Shown: in pieces, positions 7,338 to 16,674 of the stretch
Numbering within the stretch: position 1 is the first letter of the stretch
How the letters are laid out: every line of letters starts with the position of its first letter
Origin: Ferroplasma sp.
GTDB taxonomy: Archaea > Thermoplasmatota > Thermoplasmata > Thermoplasmatales > Thermoplasmataceae
Length of the DNA stretch: 64,000 bases
NCBI RefSeq assembly: GCF_031200575.1
Contig: NZ_CP133597.1
Coordinates: 868,001 to 932,000 of the forward strand
Direction of reading: 5' to 3'
The notes under the pieces: model-generated
Told to the model about the DNA's origin: nothing
The model's input: the letters and a program-made list of their open reading frames with translations, nothing else
Database searches by the model: none
Translations under genes and position numbers: made by a program

Positions 7338-8702
7338 ATGGCATCCTACGAATTGAAAAGAATTCTTGGCCTGAGATCTGCTGTTATAATAAACCTTGGG
7401 GCCATAATCGGCGCTGGAATATTCGTTATAATAGGAATAGCCGCAGGAAAGGCTGGACCTGCCATAATACTTTCTATTTTCATATCTGCTATTATAGCCA
7501 TATTTACGGGATTAAGCTTTTCAGAAATTGCGCAGCATATTTCCAAGGAAGGGGGAGTATATGAATATGCAAAAGAATCTTTTGCTCCCTCTGCAGGCTT
7601 TATTGGTGGAACCATGTGGACCTTTTCTAATATGATTGCCATCTCTGCAGTATCATTGAGCATGGGCAGTTACATAAACTCATTATTTCACCTTCATCTT
7701 AATTTAATTTTTTATGGAATTCCGGTAATAATCTTCTTTGCCGTTCTAAATCTACTTGGAATAAAGAATTCCGCCAGAACACTGTCAATTCTAGTAGTAG
7801 TAAATGTAATAATTTTAATAATATTTATTATTTCTGGATTATTCTATTTTAAAGTTCAGAATTTCACTAATTTCGCTCCAGGAGGTTTTACCGGCATCAT
7901 GGAGGGTTCTGCCCTTATATTCTTCGCCTTTACCGGATTTTCCAGAATCACAACCGTGGGGGATGAGGTTAAGAATCCTGAAAAAAATATACCGAAAGCT
8001 ATTATTCTTTCTATAGTTATTTCCTCAGCACTCTATTCAGCTGTAGCGGTGGTTGCCATAGGATTGATACCTGCATCAAATCTGGCATCAGCATCGGCAC
8101 CATTATCAGCTGCTATCAATGTTCTGCATAATCCATATCTGATTGTAATCATAGCTGTAGGAGGAATAACCGCTACTGCCGGCGTTGTTTTAACAGGGAT
8201 ACTTGGAACCAGCAGGGTTCTTTTTGCCATGGGCAGGGATAGGGAAATACCGCAAAGCTTTGGCAAAATAGATAAATTCGGAACCCCATTCTACTCTATC
8301 CTTCTTTCAATGGCAATAAGCCTGTTATTTGTATATTTTGTGGGATTTTCAACAATCATTGAGGCATCCAATGTTTCTGTATTAATAGCATATTCAATAA
8401 TAGACTTTTCAGCTATAGTTCTCTGGAAGAAGGTTAAAAGGGACAATCCAGTACATCTTAGAGAACAAAAATATTTCTTCATAATACCTTTGCTTGGAAT
8501 TGTAACAATTTTTATTACCATTGCATACCTGGGTTCCCACGCTATAGAAATCAGCCTTTCTGTATTATTGATTGTTTCTGTTATTTACGGATTAAAATAT
8601 ATACTTGAATCAAGAAATGTTATTAAATCGGCAAAAAAGATAATTCCACGCATAAGTGAGGTCAGGGTATTCGGCAGGACCCGCTACAGAATTAAAAAAT
8701 AA
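7338..8702 (+). CDS. APC-superfamily amino acid permease
   Basis: 454 residues with about 12 hydrophobic segments. The first membrane helix carries the APC signature GAIIGAGIFVIIG, the unwound glycine-rich substrate-binding region, and the sixth region has FFAFTGFSRITTVGDEVKNPEKNIPKAI, the hallmark cytoplasmic loop of amino acid permeases. It imports an amino acid by proton or cation coupling at the cytoplasmic membrane; substrate unknown. It is divergent from the transsulfuration enzyme, which may hint at sulfur amino acids. It is followed 91 bp later by isocitrate dehydrogenase. Confidence 0.9.
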   Translation: MASYELKRILGLRSAVIINLGAIIGAGIFVIIGIAAGKAGPAIILSIFISAIIAIFTGLSFSEIAQHISKEGGVYEYAKESFAPSAGFIGGTMWTFSNMIAISAVSLSMGSYINSLFHLHLNLIFYGIPVIIFFAVLNLLGIKNSARTLSILVVVNVIILIIFIISGLFYFKVQNFTNFAPGGFTGIMEGSALIFFAFTGFSRITTVGDEVKNPEKNIPKAIILSIVISSALYSAVAVVAIGLIPASNLASASAPLSAAINVLHNPYLIVIIAVGGITATAGVVLTGILGTSRVLFAMGRDREIPQSFGKIDKFGTPFYSILLSMAISLLFVYFVGFSTIIEASNVSVLIAYSIIDFSAIVLWKKVKRDNPVHLREQKYFFIIPLLGIVTIFITIAYLGSHAIEISLSVLLIVSVIYGLKYILESRNVIKSAKKIIPRISEVRVFGRTRYRIKK

Positions 8703-8793
8703 GGTAAGCACAGTATCCAGTAAGTTGATTTTACAAATTATTTGTAATAAGAGAAATATTAATAATTCATATACCGATGTCTACAGGATTTAT

Positions 8794-9972
8794 ATGGGGA
8801 AAATAACATTCGAAAATGGAAAGTGGAAAGTACCTGATAGCCCTACAATTCTTTATACCGATGGAGATGGTATAGGTCCTGAGATAATGGATGCAACAAG
8901 GAAAGTTGTTGATGCAGCCGTTAAAAAGGCATATAAAAATAAAAAAATAGAATGGAAGGAAATCCTTGTGGGAGATAAAGCCCTTAAAGAAAAAAATGAT
9001 AGGTTTCCCCAGGAATCACAGGATGCCATAAACGAATACCGTGTACTGTTAAAAGCCCCACTGGGAACACCCATAGGCACCGGTTTTAAATCAATAAACG
9101 TTAGAATCAGGCTCATGCTAGACCTCTATTCAAATATAAGGCCTGTAAATTATATGAAAGGACTGGAAAGCCCGCTCAAGCACCCAGAAAATGTAAATCT
9201 AACCATATTCAGGGAAAATACAGATGACCTTTACATGGGCATAGAATGGAAATATGACAGCCCTGAAGCTGCCGAGATAAGAAAATTCCTCATGGATAAA
9301 TTCCAGATCCATATAAGTGACGACTCTGGAATAGGCATCAAGCCCATGAGCAGGGCGAAAACACAGAGAATTACCAGGGCAGCTGCCAAATTTGCCATAG
9401 AGAACAATAAAAAGAAAATAACCATAATGCACAAGGGGAATGTAATGAAATACACGGAGGGCGCATTCAGGGAATGGGCGTATGAAACCCTGGAAAACGA
9501 ATTCGGGGACTATGTTTCAAAGGACGATTCCAGCAAAATACTGGTAAATGACATGATAGCCGATAACATGTTCCAGCAGATTATAACCAGGCCTGAAAAC
9601 TATGAGGTTATAATCGCTCCCAATATTGACGGAGACTACATATCCGATGCAGCAGGAGCCCTGATAGGAAATATAGGCACACTTGGCGGTGCAAACGTAG
9701 GCGATAACGGTGGAATGTTCGAGGCAGTCCACGGAACGGCACCGAAATATACAGGAATGGATGTCGCTGATCCTCTTGGTCTCATAAGGGGAGCACAGCT
9801 CATGCTCAAGTACATGAACTGGCATGAAGCTCACGATGTTATAGAAAGGGCAATAGGGACAGCCATAGAAACAAAAAAAGTTACACAGGACCTTGCAAAA
9901 TTCTTCAATGTAAAACCAATGGGAACAAAGGAATTTGGAGAAAGCCTGGTAACCATAATAGAAAATATATGA
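8794..9972 (+). CDS. icd: Isocitrate dehydrogenase
   Basis: The start at 8794 (MGKITFENGKWKVPDSPTIL) gives 392 residues, close to the family length; the longer frame reading through the upstream spacer is not needed. Motifs are YTDGDGIGPEIM (N-terminus), the isocitrate-binding SINVRIRLMLDLYSNIRP, FRENTDDLYMGIEW, KGNVMKYTEG, NIDGDYISDAAGALIG and FEAVHGTAPKY. It oxidises isocitrate to 2-oxoglutarate in the TCA cycle. The cofactor is probably NADP, as in most archaeal homologues, but this was not settled residue by residue. Confidence 0.95.
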   Translation: MGKITFENGKWKVPDSPTILYTDGDGIGPEIMDATRKVVDAAVKKAYKNKKIEWKEILVGDKALKEKNDRFPQESQDAINEYRVLLKAPLGTPIGTGFKSINVRIRLMLDLYSNIRPVNYMKGLESPLKHPENVNLTIFRENTDDLYMGIEWKYDSPEAAEIRKFLMDKFQIHISDDSGIGIKPMSRAKTQRITRAAAKFAIENNKKKITIMHKGNVMKYTEGAFREWAYETLENEFGDYVSKDDSSKILVNDMIADNMFQQIITRPENYEVIIAPNIDGDYISDAAGALIGNIGTLGGANVGDNGGMFEAVHGTAPKYTGMDVADPLGLIRGAQLMLKYMNWHEAHDVIERAIGTAIETKKVTQDLAKFFNVKPMGTKEFGESLVTIIENI

Positions 9973-10003
9973 TATTCCTGGAGAAATTCCTACCAGGCAA
10001 ATC

Positions 10004-10249
10004 TTATCTATTATTATTTTCCATCTTTTCAATAGATTTTTCATAGTTTTTTAATATAAGCAATTCAGCTAGTACCAGAAACCCGCCTATGGCTAAAACT
10101 GTTAAAATACCATTGATTACTATTCCCGTTTTAAGGTTAAGATAGGATGTACTGATCCTGAGTGCCACGGTTATAATTCCGAATGGGAGCAAAACCTTTC
10201 TATGTTTCCATGTAAATCTTTCATAATCGTTCTGGCTAAGTACAGTCAT
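10004..10249 (-). CDS. Small membrane protein (81 aa)
   Basis: A soluble N-terminal piece (SQNDYERFTWKHRKV) is followed by two hydrophobic segments (LLPFGIITVALRI and TGIVINGILTVLAIGGFLVLAELLIL) and a charged C-terminal tail. Probably a two-helix membrane protein. It converges on icd, 31 bp apart, and is divergent from the permease at 10496. No family recognised. Confidence 0.6.
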   Translation of the reverse strand: MTVLSQNDYERFTWKHRKVLLPFGIITVALRISTSYLNLKTGIVINGILTVLAIGGFLVLAELLILKNYEKSIEKMENNNR

Positions 10250-10373
10250 TTAATTTATATTACCTGGCTGTATAAAATATCATTGCTGGATTCAAATATA
10301 ATGTGTCCATGATATTCAATACTATATGCAGATATAAAATTTCATAATTATCTCTCATTTGTTAATATGAATA

Positions 10374-10397
10374 TTTAAATTCTTGTTTAAATTCTTG
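10374..10397. repeat. Perfect tandem 12-mer (TTTAAATTCTTG x2)
   Basis: Two adjacent identical copies of TTTAAATTCTTG lie in the 225-246 bp space upstream of the permease gene, about 100 bp before its start. They could be paired regulator sites or a TATA-like element duplicated by slippage. The rest of the spacer shows nothing coding. Confidence 0.5.
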
Positions 10398-10495
10398 TTA
10401 TACATTTTCAATGTTGGTGGTGTTAATACCGGAAATAAAGTGTAAATTCACATTTTTGAAGGGAAGTATTATATATGCTTTCCTTATCCATATTT

Positions 10496-12190
10496 ATGGA
10501 AGATTTAGATAATAAAGTTTTGGGAAAGAGGACCAAAACTGGAATGAGACGAGGAATGAGCACCCACGAGGCAATAATGTTTGGAATAGGTGGGGCAGTG
10601 GGATCAGGTATTCTGTTTGCAGCTGCCGGTGGGACATCATACGCCGGGCCAGCAGTTATAATATCATGGATCCTTGCAGCTGTATTTATAGTTCTTGTTA
10701 CACTCCCATTCGCAGAATACTCTGCAATGTTTCCAAGATCTGGAATCAGTGCCAGGGTTGCATATTATTCCTATGGTTCATACGGCGGATTTATGTCCGG
10801 ATGGGGATTGCTAATATGGGCTGCAACCATACCTGCTATCGAGGCGGTGGCAGTATCAACCTATGCATCACTGTATTTCCCTTTTCTGTACAATGCGACT
10901 ACCGGAGTTTTAACGGGCTATGGCATATTTTTGGCTATATTACTACTGCTGGGATTCTTCGCACTAAATATGGTTGGAATTTCAAGATTCGGGAAATTTA
11001 ATAAGTTCCTGACCTGGGTAAAAATAGGGGTGGTTGTTGCGTTTATAGTAATACTCCCAATGTTTATATGGCACTGGGGTAATTTTACCTCAGGCCTTAC
11101 AGGTGCAAGCAGTGCGGGAGGATTTTCAGGATTCCTTCCATCAGTGGGAGGATTATTCATAGCAATACCAGCTTCAGGTATACTATTCTCCTTCGGTGGA
11201 TACAGACAGGTTGCTGATATGGCAGGAGAGGTTAAAAATCCAGGAAAGACCATGCCAAAAATTATCGGCACGGTTCTGCTGGTTCAATCCCTGCTGTATA
11301 TAGGAATGGCTGTGGTGATAGTCGGTACAGTCAGCTGGGCAGGATTCGGCATACAGACCGGAGACTGGAGCTTTGTCGGGGCTCTTGGCTCTCCATTATC
11401 GTCCATAATTCATGCAAATATAGTTCCCGGTATGACAGTGGGTGAAGCAGATCTACTTGGAGGTATGGTTATAGTGTTCTTCCTGTTTGCAATATTTTCG
11501 CCAGGTGGGACCCTTGGAGTATACCTGACCGGTGCCAGCAGAATTATATTCGGGTATTCAGAGGAGGATGCACTTCCTGGAGCCTTTAGAAAAACAACCA
11601 AGCATGGTGCTCCTTACTTCGCATTAATACTGGCACTGGTGCTGGCAATTATATTCCTGTTACCGCTGCCATCATGGTATGCCCTTGTTGATTTTGTCGT
11701 GGTTGCTGCAGTGGCAAACTTTGCCGTTGCCTCCATATCCCTGCCTGTATTGAGAAGGCTTTATCCTAACGTGGAAAGGCCATTCAAAATACCATACCCA
11801 ATGTTATGGAGTTTTGTGGCTTTCGAGGTCGCAACATACCTTATATACTGGTCCACATTCCCAACAACACTTTATGCACTGGGCGCAGTACTTGCAGGTT
11901 CTGTGATTTTCATATACCAGGCCAGCAGGAAGCACTTCATGGGGCTCAACCTAAAGAATTCAGCATGGATACCTGTATACATAGCCGGCATGATACTTCT
12001 ATCATACCTCGGAGGATCGCCTACAGGTGGAATAAATCTCATAGCATACCCATTCGACTACGTGGTTCTTGGTATATATGCTGCAATATTCTTCTTTATA
12101 GGACTTAACAGTGCACCCAAAGAGCCACTTATGTCTGCGGAGGCATTGCTGGATCCAGCAAAGGAAGTGGACGCAGAAGCAGAGTACTGA
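10496..12190 (+). CDS. APC-superfamily amino acid permease, large (564 aa)
   Basis: The start at 10496 is preferred because a TTATATAT box at about 10469-10476 lies 20-27 bp upstream, as expected for a leaderless transcript; an ATG 21 bp earlier is possible. About 12-14 membrane segments are visible. The first carries GIGGAVGSGILFAAAG; the sixth region reads FSFGGYRQVADMAGEVKNPGKTMPK, a standard APC permease loop. The C-terminus is an acidic cytoplasmic tail (LLDPAKEVDAEAEY). It resembles the long archaeal permeases of acidophiles. Substrate unknown. Confidence 0.9.
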   Translation: MEDLDNKVLGKRTKTGMRRGMSTHEAIMFGIGGAVGSGILFAAAGGTSYAGPAVIISWILAAVFIVLVTLPFAEYSAMFPRSGISARVAYYSYGSYGGFMSGWGLLIWAATIPAIEAVAVSTYASLYFPFLYNATTGVLTGYGIFLAILLLLGFFALNMVGISRFGKFNKFLTWVKIGVVVAFIVILPMFIWHWGNFTSGLTGASSAGGFSGFLPSVGGLFIAIPASGILFSFGGYRQVADMAGEVKNPGKTMPKIIGTVLLVQSLLYIGMAVVIVGTVSWAGFGIQTGDWSFVGALGSPLSSIIHANIVPGMTVGEADLLGGMVIVFFLFAIFSPGGTLGVYLTGASRIIFGYSEEDALPGAFRKTTKHGAPYFALILALVLAIIFLLPLPSWYALVDFVVVAAVANFAVASISLPVLRRLYPNVERPFKIPYPMLWSFVAFEVATYLIYWSTFPTTLYALGAVLAGSVIFIYQASRKHFMGLNLKNSAWIPVYIAGMILLSYLGGSPTGGINLIAYPFDYVVLGIYAAIFFFIGLNSAPKEPLMSAEALLDPAKEVDAEAEY

Positions 12191-12213
12191 ACGACCATAT
12201 ATATTTTTTATAA

Positions 12214-13278
12214 TTAATATTCATTTTTTATAATTTCTATAGAAACATCTATTTTATTTTCTGTATACCTTTTAATATTCTCTACACATCTCTTTTTTAT
12301 AGCTTCCAGGAAGTTTTTATCATATCCAGTAATCTGCATTACCTGAAGAACAGTATTGGCACCACTGATTTTTGATGCCATATCGTTTCCCAATCCACTA
12401 TCTATGGCAACTGATGCCAGGAAATCGAAATTTACGCTGCTGTTTGAGGAATGCAGATCCATATTATTATCAGCCAGTTTGGACATTTTTCCAGGCATGC
12501 CTGCAACAACGATTTTTTTGATTCCAGCATCCACTGCCCTTTTTAAGGAGAACCCAAGGAAATCACCTATTTCAATAAACTGCTCATCATGCAGATATGG
12601 AAATAACTTCTTAACTGCAGCATCGCTCCTTCCTCCAGTGCTAAAAACCAGAAAATTCATGCCCATTCTGGATGCCACCCGTATCCCCAGCACAATAGAA
12701 GCCTTCCAGGAGGAATCTGAAAATGGTATTACTATCCCCCTGGTTCCAAGTATGGATATCCCCCCTATAATCCCAAGCTTTGGGTTGCATGTTTTTTTTG
12801 CTACCTCTGACCCTCCAGGAGCATAAATTGTAACTTTCACGCCCTTATGAATGGCATAAGACTCCATGATTTCCCCAACAGCATTCCGCATCATCTTTAG
12901 GGGAACCGGATTTATTGCAGGATTTCCTGGCTTTATGGGCAGGCCCTCCTTTGTGACCGTTCCTATTCCCTCACCGCCTGCTATTATTATCCCGCCCTCT
13001 TCTGTGAGTTCCACCTTTGAATATATGTATAACCCTGTTGTTACATCAGGATCATCGCCTCCATCTTTTTTAACAGAGGCTATGCAGTATCCTTTTTCTA
13101 TACTCTGATTTTCTATTGTAAAATTCGCGGTTTGTTTTACAGGCAGATTAATTTCCACCCTATTCACAATTTCCCCTGTAAGAAGCATAATAAGAGCGGC
13201 TTTTGTGGCAGCAGTGGCACATGCCCCAGTTGTATACCCGTACCTTAAATTTGTCCTGTCAGGATTTTCAATATACAT
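12214..13278 (-). CDS. cbiD: Cobalt-precorrin-5B C1-methyltransferase
   Basis: The start at 13278 gives MYIENPDRTNLRYGYTTGACATAATKAAL, the family N-terminus (354 aa); an upstream ATG at 13329 would overlap cbiC by over 60 bp. Further family features are VKKDGGDDPDVTTG and GEGIGTVTKEGLPI...GNPAINPVP. It methylates C1 of cobalt-precorrin-5B with SAM in the anaerobic (early cobalt insertion) route to cobalamin. It overlaps cbiC by 11 bp and is the last gene of the cbiJ-cbiC-cbiD run. Confidence 0.95.
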   Translation of the reverse strand: MYIENPDRTNLRYGYTTGACATAATKAALIMLLTGEIVNRVEINLPVKQTANFTIENQSIEKGYCIASVKKDGGDDPDVTTGLYIYSKVELTEEGGIIIAGGEGIGTVTKEGLPIKPGNPAINPVPLKMMRNAVGEIMESYAIHKGVKVTIYAPGGSEVAKKTCNPKLGIIGGISILGTRGIVIPFSDSSWKASIVLGIRVASRMGMNFLVFSTGGRSDAAVKKLFPYLHDEQFIEIGDFLGFSLKRAVDAGIKKIVVAGMPGKMSKLADNNMDLHSSNSSVNFDFLASVAIDSGLGNDMASKISGANTVLQVMQITGYDKNFLEAIKKRCVENIKRYTENKIDVSIEIIKNEY

Positions 13279-13867
13279 TTTTGTACGCTTCCATTGCATT
13301 GAATATTGCTGCAGCAACTGCAGATCCACCCTTCATGCTTAGATTTGTTATAAAATTTCCATTAAATGAAAGCAGTTTTGATTTGGACTCCAGTGCTGAT
13401 ACGAATCCCACAGGAACACCGATTATTAATTCAGGTTTGCATGATCCTTCATGTACGGTTTCCAGAAGCGATAAGAGGGCAGTTGGGGCATCTCCAATTA
13501 TATATAAAGCATCCGGGTATTCCCTGCATGCCTTTTTAATTGACAGGTAAGATCTTGATAGCCCCCTATTTTTTGCATTTTCTATTACATCATGGTCATT
13601 AATAAAACATTTCCTCCTTGCATGCCGTGGGATTCCTGCATATACCATGTTGATATCTGTTATTACCATTCCTCCATTCCTGATATATTCAAGGGAACTT
13701 TCAAAATACCTTGAGAAAACAAGGGATCTTCCAATATCGAAGTCTGCCGTAGCATGTACGGTCCTTACTATAATATCCGATTTCAATGATCTGTCAAGTC
13801 CCATTTCACTCCTGATATAAGAGAAGCTTCTAGAATAAATCTCTGAAGGACTGAGGGTACCATCCAT
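13268..13867 (-). CDS. cbiC: Cobalt-precorrin-8 methylmutase
   Basis: 199 residues, normal for CbiC/CobH. It carries VRTVHATADFDIGRSLVFS (the conserved VHATGDxD region), VITDINMVYAGIPR, ALYIIGDAPTALLSLLE and the glycine-rich VPVGFVSALESKSKL and NLSMKGGSAVAAAIFNA. It moves the C11 methyl to C12, forming cobyrinate. It starts 2 bp after cbiJ ends and overlaps cbiD by 11 bp, so the three genes form an operon. Confidence 0.95.
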   Translation of the reverse strand: MDGTLSPSEIYSRSFSYIRSEMGLDRSLKSDIIVRTVHATADFDIGRSLVFSRYFESSLEYIRNGGMVITDINMVYAGIPRHARRKCFINDHDVIENAKNRGLSRSYLSIKKACREYPDALYIIGDAPTALLSLLETVHEGSCKPELIIGVPVGFVSALESKSKLLSFNGNFITNLSMKGGSAVAAAIFNAMEAYKNVY

Positions 13868-13869
13868 AA

Positions 13870-14631
13870 TTATTTTATTTCCATATCATTTAAAATCTTT
13901 TTTATTTCCGCGGTATTTTCACATACTATCTTCCAGTTGAAGTTTTTTCTGGATATAATTATGACATCTATCCCCAGGGAGAGGGCAGCATTAACTTTCG
14001 GTTCTGCATTGAATCCGCTATCCTTTGTAATTAGGGTATCTATTCTGTAATATTGCATTAATGCCTTATTGAGGTTTTCATCAAAGTTCCCCTCCATTGC
14101 AATTATATGGTCCTTTCTGACCCCGAGTTTTATAAGCAAGGCAATATTTTCAGGGTCAGGTATTATGCGCACGTAGGCATTCCTGTTATTAATAAGGCCT
14201 TTTAATTTCTCTATGTAATTAATTCCTGTGGTAATAAGGACGTTATTGCCTTTCATTGCTCTTTCTTCTGCAGACTCATAGTTTTCCGCATAGAATATCC
14301 TTTTATTCTTAATCCTAATGCCCCTGCGCTCGTACCTGATAAGTGGAATGTCGAGCTCCTGGGATACCCTTATGCATGTTTCATGAAGGGAATCAGCGTA
14401 TGGATGCGACCCATCTATAAGCGCTTTAATGGAATCTTTTCTGCATATTGCTATAATGGAATTATAGTCGAGCTTTCCCATTTTGCTATTTATACCGGCC
14501 TCCCACAATTTTAAAACTCCGTCGGATGTGGTGGCAGTTGCAAGTATATCAAAGCCAGAGCCCGAAAGCTCCATTGCAAGTTTTTTCGAATCTGAGGTTC
14601 CGTCGAAAAGCATAATCATATTTACTGCCAC
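13870..14631 (-). CDS. cbiJ: Cobalt-precorrin-6A reductase
   Basis: About 249-253 residues. The N-terminus IMLFDGTSDSKKLAMELSGSGFDILATATTSDG fits the family's nucleotide-binding fold, and LIDGSHPYADSLHETC matches the conserved (D)ATHPYA motif; LITTGINYIEKL and ITKDSGFNAEPKVNAALSLGIDVIII also fit. It reduces the macrocycle with NAD(P)H. A GTG at 14631 shares a base with the stop of the zinc-ribbon gene (TAGTG), and an ATG at 14619 is an alternative start. Either way it is coupled to that gene. Confidence 0.9.
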   Translation of the reverse strand: MAVNMIMLFDGTSDSKKLAMELSGSGFDILATATTSDGVLKLWEAGINSKMGKLDYNSIIAICRKDSIKALIDGSHPYADSLHETCIRVSQELDIPLIRYERRGIRIKNKRIFYAENYESAEERAMKGNNVLITTGINYIEKLKGLINNRNAYVRIIPDPENIALLIKLGVRKDHIIAMEGNFDENLNKALMQYYRIDTLITKDSGFNAEPKVNAALSLGIDVIIISRKNFNWKIVCENTAEIKKILNDMEIK

Positions 14632-14819
14632 TATTTTTTTGCCTCTCTTAATTCTTTCTGAAACTTTTCAATGTCCTTTAACCTGACCTCAAGAACAAAG
14701 GCCCCGACGTAATTGCAATCATCACATTTATATACAGGCCCTGCAATTCCACCGGCAACCCAGTTAAGCTTTAGTGAACCACATTGGGGGCATATTCTTA
14801 CGTTCCTGTACTCATCCAT
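14631..14819 (-). CDS. Zinc-ribbon protein (62 aa)
   Basis: The start at 14819 gives MDEYRNVRICPQCGSLKLNW; an ATG 12 bp upstream adds MCSY. Two CxxC knuckles, ICPQCGS and KCDDCNY, are 21 residues apart and form a classic zinc ribbon. The C-terminus is a short helix rich in Lys/Glu. Small archaeal zinc ribbons of this kind are conserved but mostly uncharacterised. It leads the cobalamin run and overlaps cbiJ by one base, yet no direct link to cobalamin is known. Confidence 0.8.
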   Translation of the reverse strand: MDEYRNVRICPQCGSLKLNWVAGGIAGPVYKCDDCNYVGAFVLEVRLKDIEKFQKELREAKK

Positions 14820-14979
14820 ATATGAACACATATTGAAACCGTATTTAACTATTTTCAGGCGTGATTTGGTATTATTACACTAAGCCGGCATCCTTCTTGG
14901 CTAACCCAGGGGATTTCTTGCGTAAGAGTTTAAAATATCTGGGGTGGTAAGTATTTAATCGAATTATGAATATATGTGC

Positions 14980-15729
14980 ATGGAGTATACTGACATAAAT
15001 CTGGTTGAGGAGAATGGCACAATTGTTATATATTTCAACAGGGAAAAGCAGCTTAATACAATAACAGTACATATGGTTGGCGAAATAATCCACGCAATGA
15101 AAAGTGTAAGTAATAGTTGCAGGTCAATCATAATCGGCGGAAGGAATAATTTTTCTGCAGGTGCGGACGTTGCCCAGTTTCAGAATATGGACACACGCAG
15201 TGCATATGAATTTCATATAAAACTCAATGAACTGGCGCTGTTTTTCAGGAGCTATCCGAGGCCTGTAATATCATTTCTGAATGGATATGTGCTTGGGGGT
15301 GGTCTGGAGCTATCACTTTCTACAGATATAAGAGTATGTTCTGAAAATGCTGTACTGGGCCAGCCGGAAATAAACCTTGGCATAAACGCCGGTGCGGGTG
15401 GCAATGTTATACTTCCCTCTGTTATAGGGCGCAACAGGGCCCTGTATATGATACTTACTGGGGAAAAGATAACTGCCGCCCAGGCATATGATTTTGGCCT
15501 TGTGGATCTACTTTCTGACAATTCCGAGTTAGAGGCCAGAAGGATAGCAACCCTGATAAATAGGATGCCGGAGGATACAGTATCCATTGCAAAGCGGACA
15601 GTAAATAATGTAACAAGTAAGGGCCTCGAAATGAAACTGGATTACGAAGCGGCACTCTTTGGCATACTTCAATCAGAAAAATATACAAGGGAGAGGATAG
15701 ATGGGTTTATGCAGAAAAAAAGAAAGTAA
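14980..15729 (+). CDS. Enoyl-CoA hydratase/isomerase (crotonase) family protein
   Basis: 249 residues from ATG 14980 (an ATG at 14974 adds two residues). A TTTAAT box at about 14953 is suitably placed for a leaderless start. Crotonase features are FSAGADVAQF (first oxyanion-hole segment), NGYVLGGGLELSLSTDIRV (second, glycine-rich) and the acidic region GQPEINLGINAGAGGNVILP, which keeps Glu in the catalytic area. It probably hydrates or isomerises an acyl-CoA in the cytosol; the specific substrate is unknown. The gene stands alone. Confidence 0.9.
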   Translation: MEYTDINLVEENGTIVIYFNREKQLNTITVHMVGEIIHAMKSVSNSCRSIIIGGRNNFSAGADVAQFQNMDTRSAYEFHIKLNELALFFRSYPRPVISFLNGYVLGGGLELSLSTDIRVCSENAVLGQPEINLGINAGAGGNVILPSVIGRNRALYMILTGEKITAAQAYDFGLVDLLSDNSELEARRIATLINRMPEDTVSIAKRTVNNVTSKGLEMKLDYEAALFGILQSEKYTRERIDGFMQKKRK

Positions 15730-15822
15730 TAATTCATTTTTATTAAAATTATAAATATACGTTCCAGAAGAATTATTTTATATTGTTAATTTTTATAGTG
15801 TTAGCATTGAATAATCTTTAAG

Positions 15823-16176
15823 TTATTCCTCTATTTCTATAAAGCCTGCCTGCTCTCTGAGGTTGTAAGTTTTAAGAGTATATTTTTCCATAGGTAAATC
15901 TGGGGCAATGAAAGGGGGCTTTACCATTTTTCCTGTATCCAGCTCAAAGGATGCATTATGGCATGGGCAAACAACATGCTTTCCATCACCTGCTACATTT
16001 CCCAGTATGCATTTTAGATGGGAACATATGCCATTTATTCCGAACAACTTTCCATTTTGCTTTGTTATAAACACCACTTCACCATTTCCAAGATTTATAG
16101 ATACATGGTTTCCAGAATTTTCCAGTGCTTTCATACCTAATATTTTTCTCCACGACATAACATCCAATTTCATCAT
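15823..16176 (-). CDS. Rieske-type [2Fe-2S] ferredoxin
   Basis: It holds both Rieske ligand boxes: C-S-H in GICSHLKCILGN and C-P-C-H in VVCPCHNASFELDTG, i.e. CxH...CxxH. This is a small soluble Rieske protein without a membrane anchor, like sulredoxin or dioxygenase-type ferredoxins. Start candidates are 16176, 16173 and 16158. A TTATAAAT box at about 16179-16187 would place a leaderless start at 16158 (MSWRKILGM). It probably carries electrons to an oxygenase or respiratory partner not in this window. Confidence 0.85.
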   Translation of the reverse strand: MMKLDVMSWRKILGMKALENSGNHVSINLGNGEVVFITKQNGKLFGINGICSHLKCILGNVAGDGKHVVCPCHNASFELDTGKMVKPPFIAPDLPMEKYTLKTYNLREQAGFIEIEE

Positions 16177-16296
16177 TCGATTTATAACTTTTTGACAAAT
16201 GGTTTCTATTAATATAAATTTCAAACCAATATGAAACTGGACAATGTGAATGATAATCCATGATAAATAATTTATATCCTGTACTTATTCATACTT

Positions 16297-16674
16297 ATGT
16301 TTATCAAGGACAAAAGTAAATACGGGTTCCAGGACACTGTTAAAATTGTTAAGGATTTTCTGAAGAGTAGGAATTTCGAAATATTTGCAGAAATAGACCA
16401 CAGAAAAAATGCCATAAACGCCGGAATGGACATGCAGAATGAAACCGTGCTTATCTTCGGTTCCCCCTCTTCAGGAACCCTTCTAATGGAAGAAAATCCC
16501 GAAATAGGCATTGAACTGCCTGCGAAATTGCTTATATATTCAACGAATAACGATGTTTACCTTCTTTACAAAAATCCTGAGGAGCTAATAGATACATATA
16601 AAATAAGAGATCAAAAGGATGTGCTGAAAAAACTCAAAGTACTTTTTGATAATATCATCAACACTGTTTCATAA
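16297..16674 (+). CDS. DUF302 domain protein (125 aa)
   Basis: It matches the DUF302 pattern: a helix plus FEIFAEIDHRKNAINAGM, then LIFGSPSSGTLLMEENPEIGIELPAKLLIYS and VYLLYKNPEEL. These small alpha/beta proteins are found in bacteria and archaea; they form dimers and their role is unsettled. No signal peptide is visible. It is divergent from the Rieske gene with about 120 bp between, so promoters may be shared. Confidence 0.85.
   Translation: MFIKDKSKYGFQDTVKIVKDFLKSRNFEIFAEIDHRKNAINAGMDMQNETVLIFGSPSSGTLLMEENPEIGIELPAKLLIYSTNNDVYLLYKNPEELIDTYKIRDQKDVLKKLKVLFDNIINTVS

Noticed and set aside
9517-10044. 175-codon minus-strand frame opposite icd
   Set aside because: It lies antisense to a well-matched isocitrate dehydrogenase and is Cys/Tyr-rich in a way typical of shadow frames.
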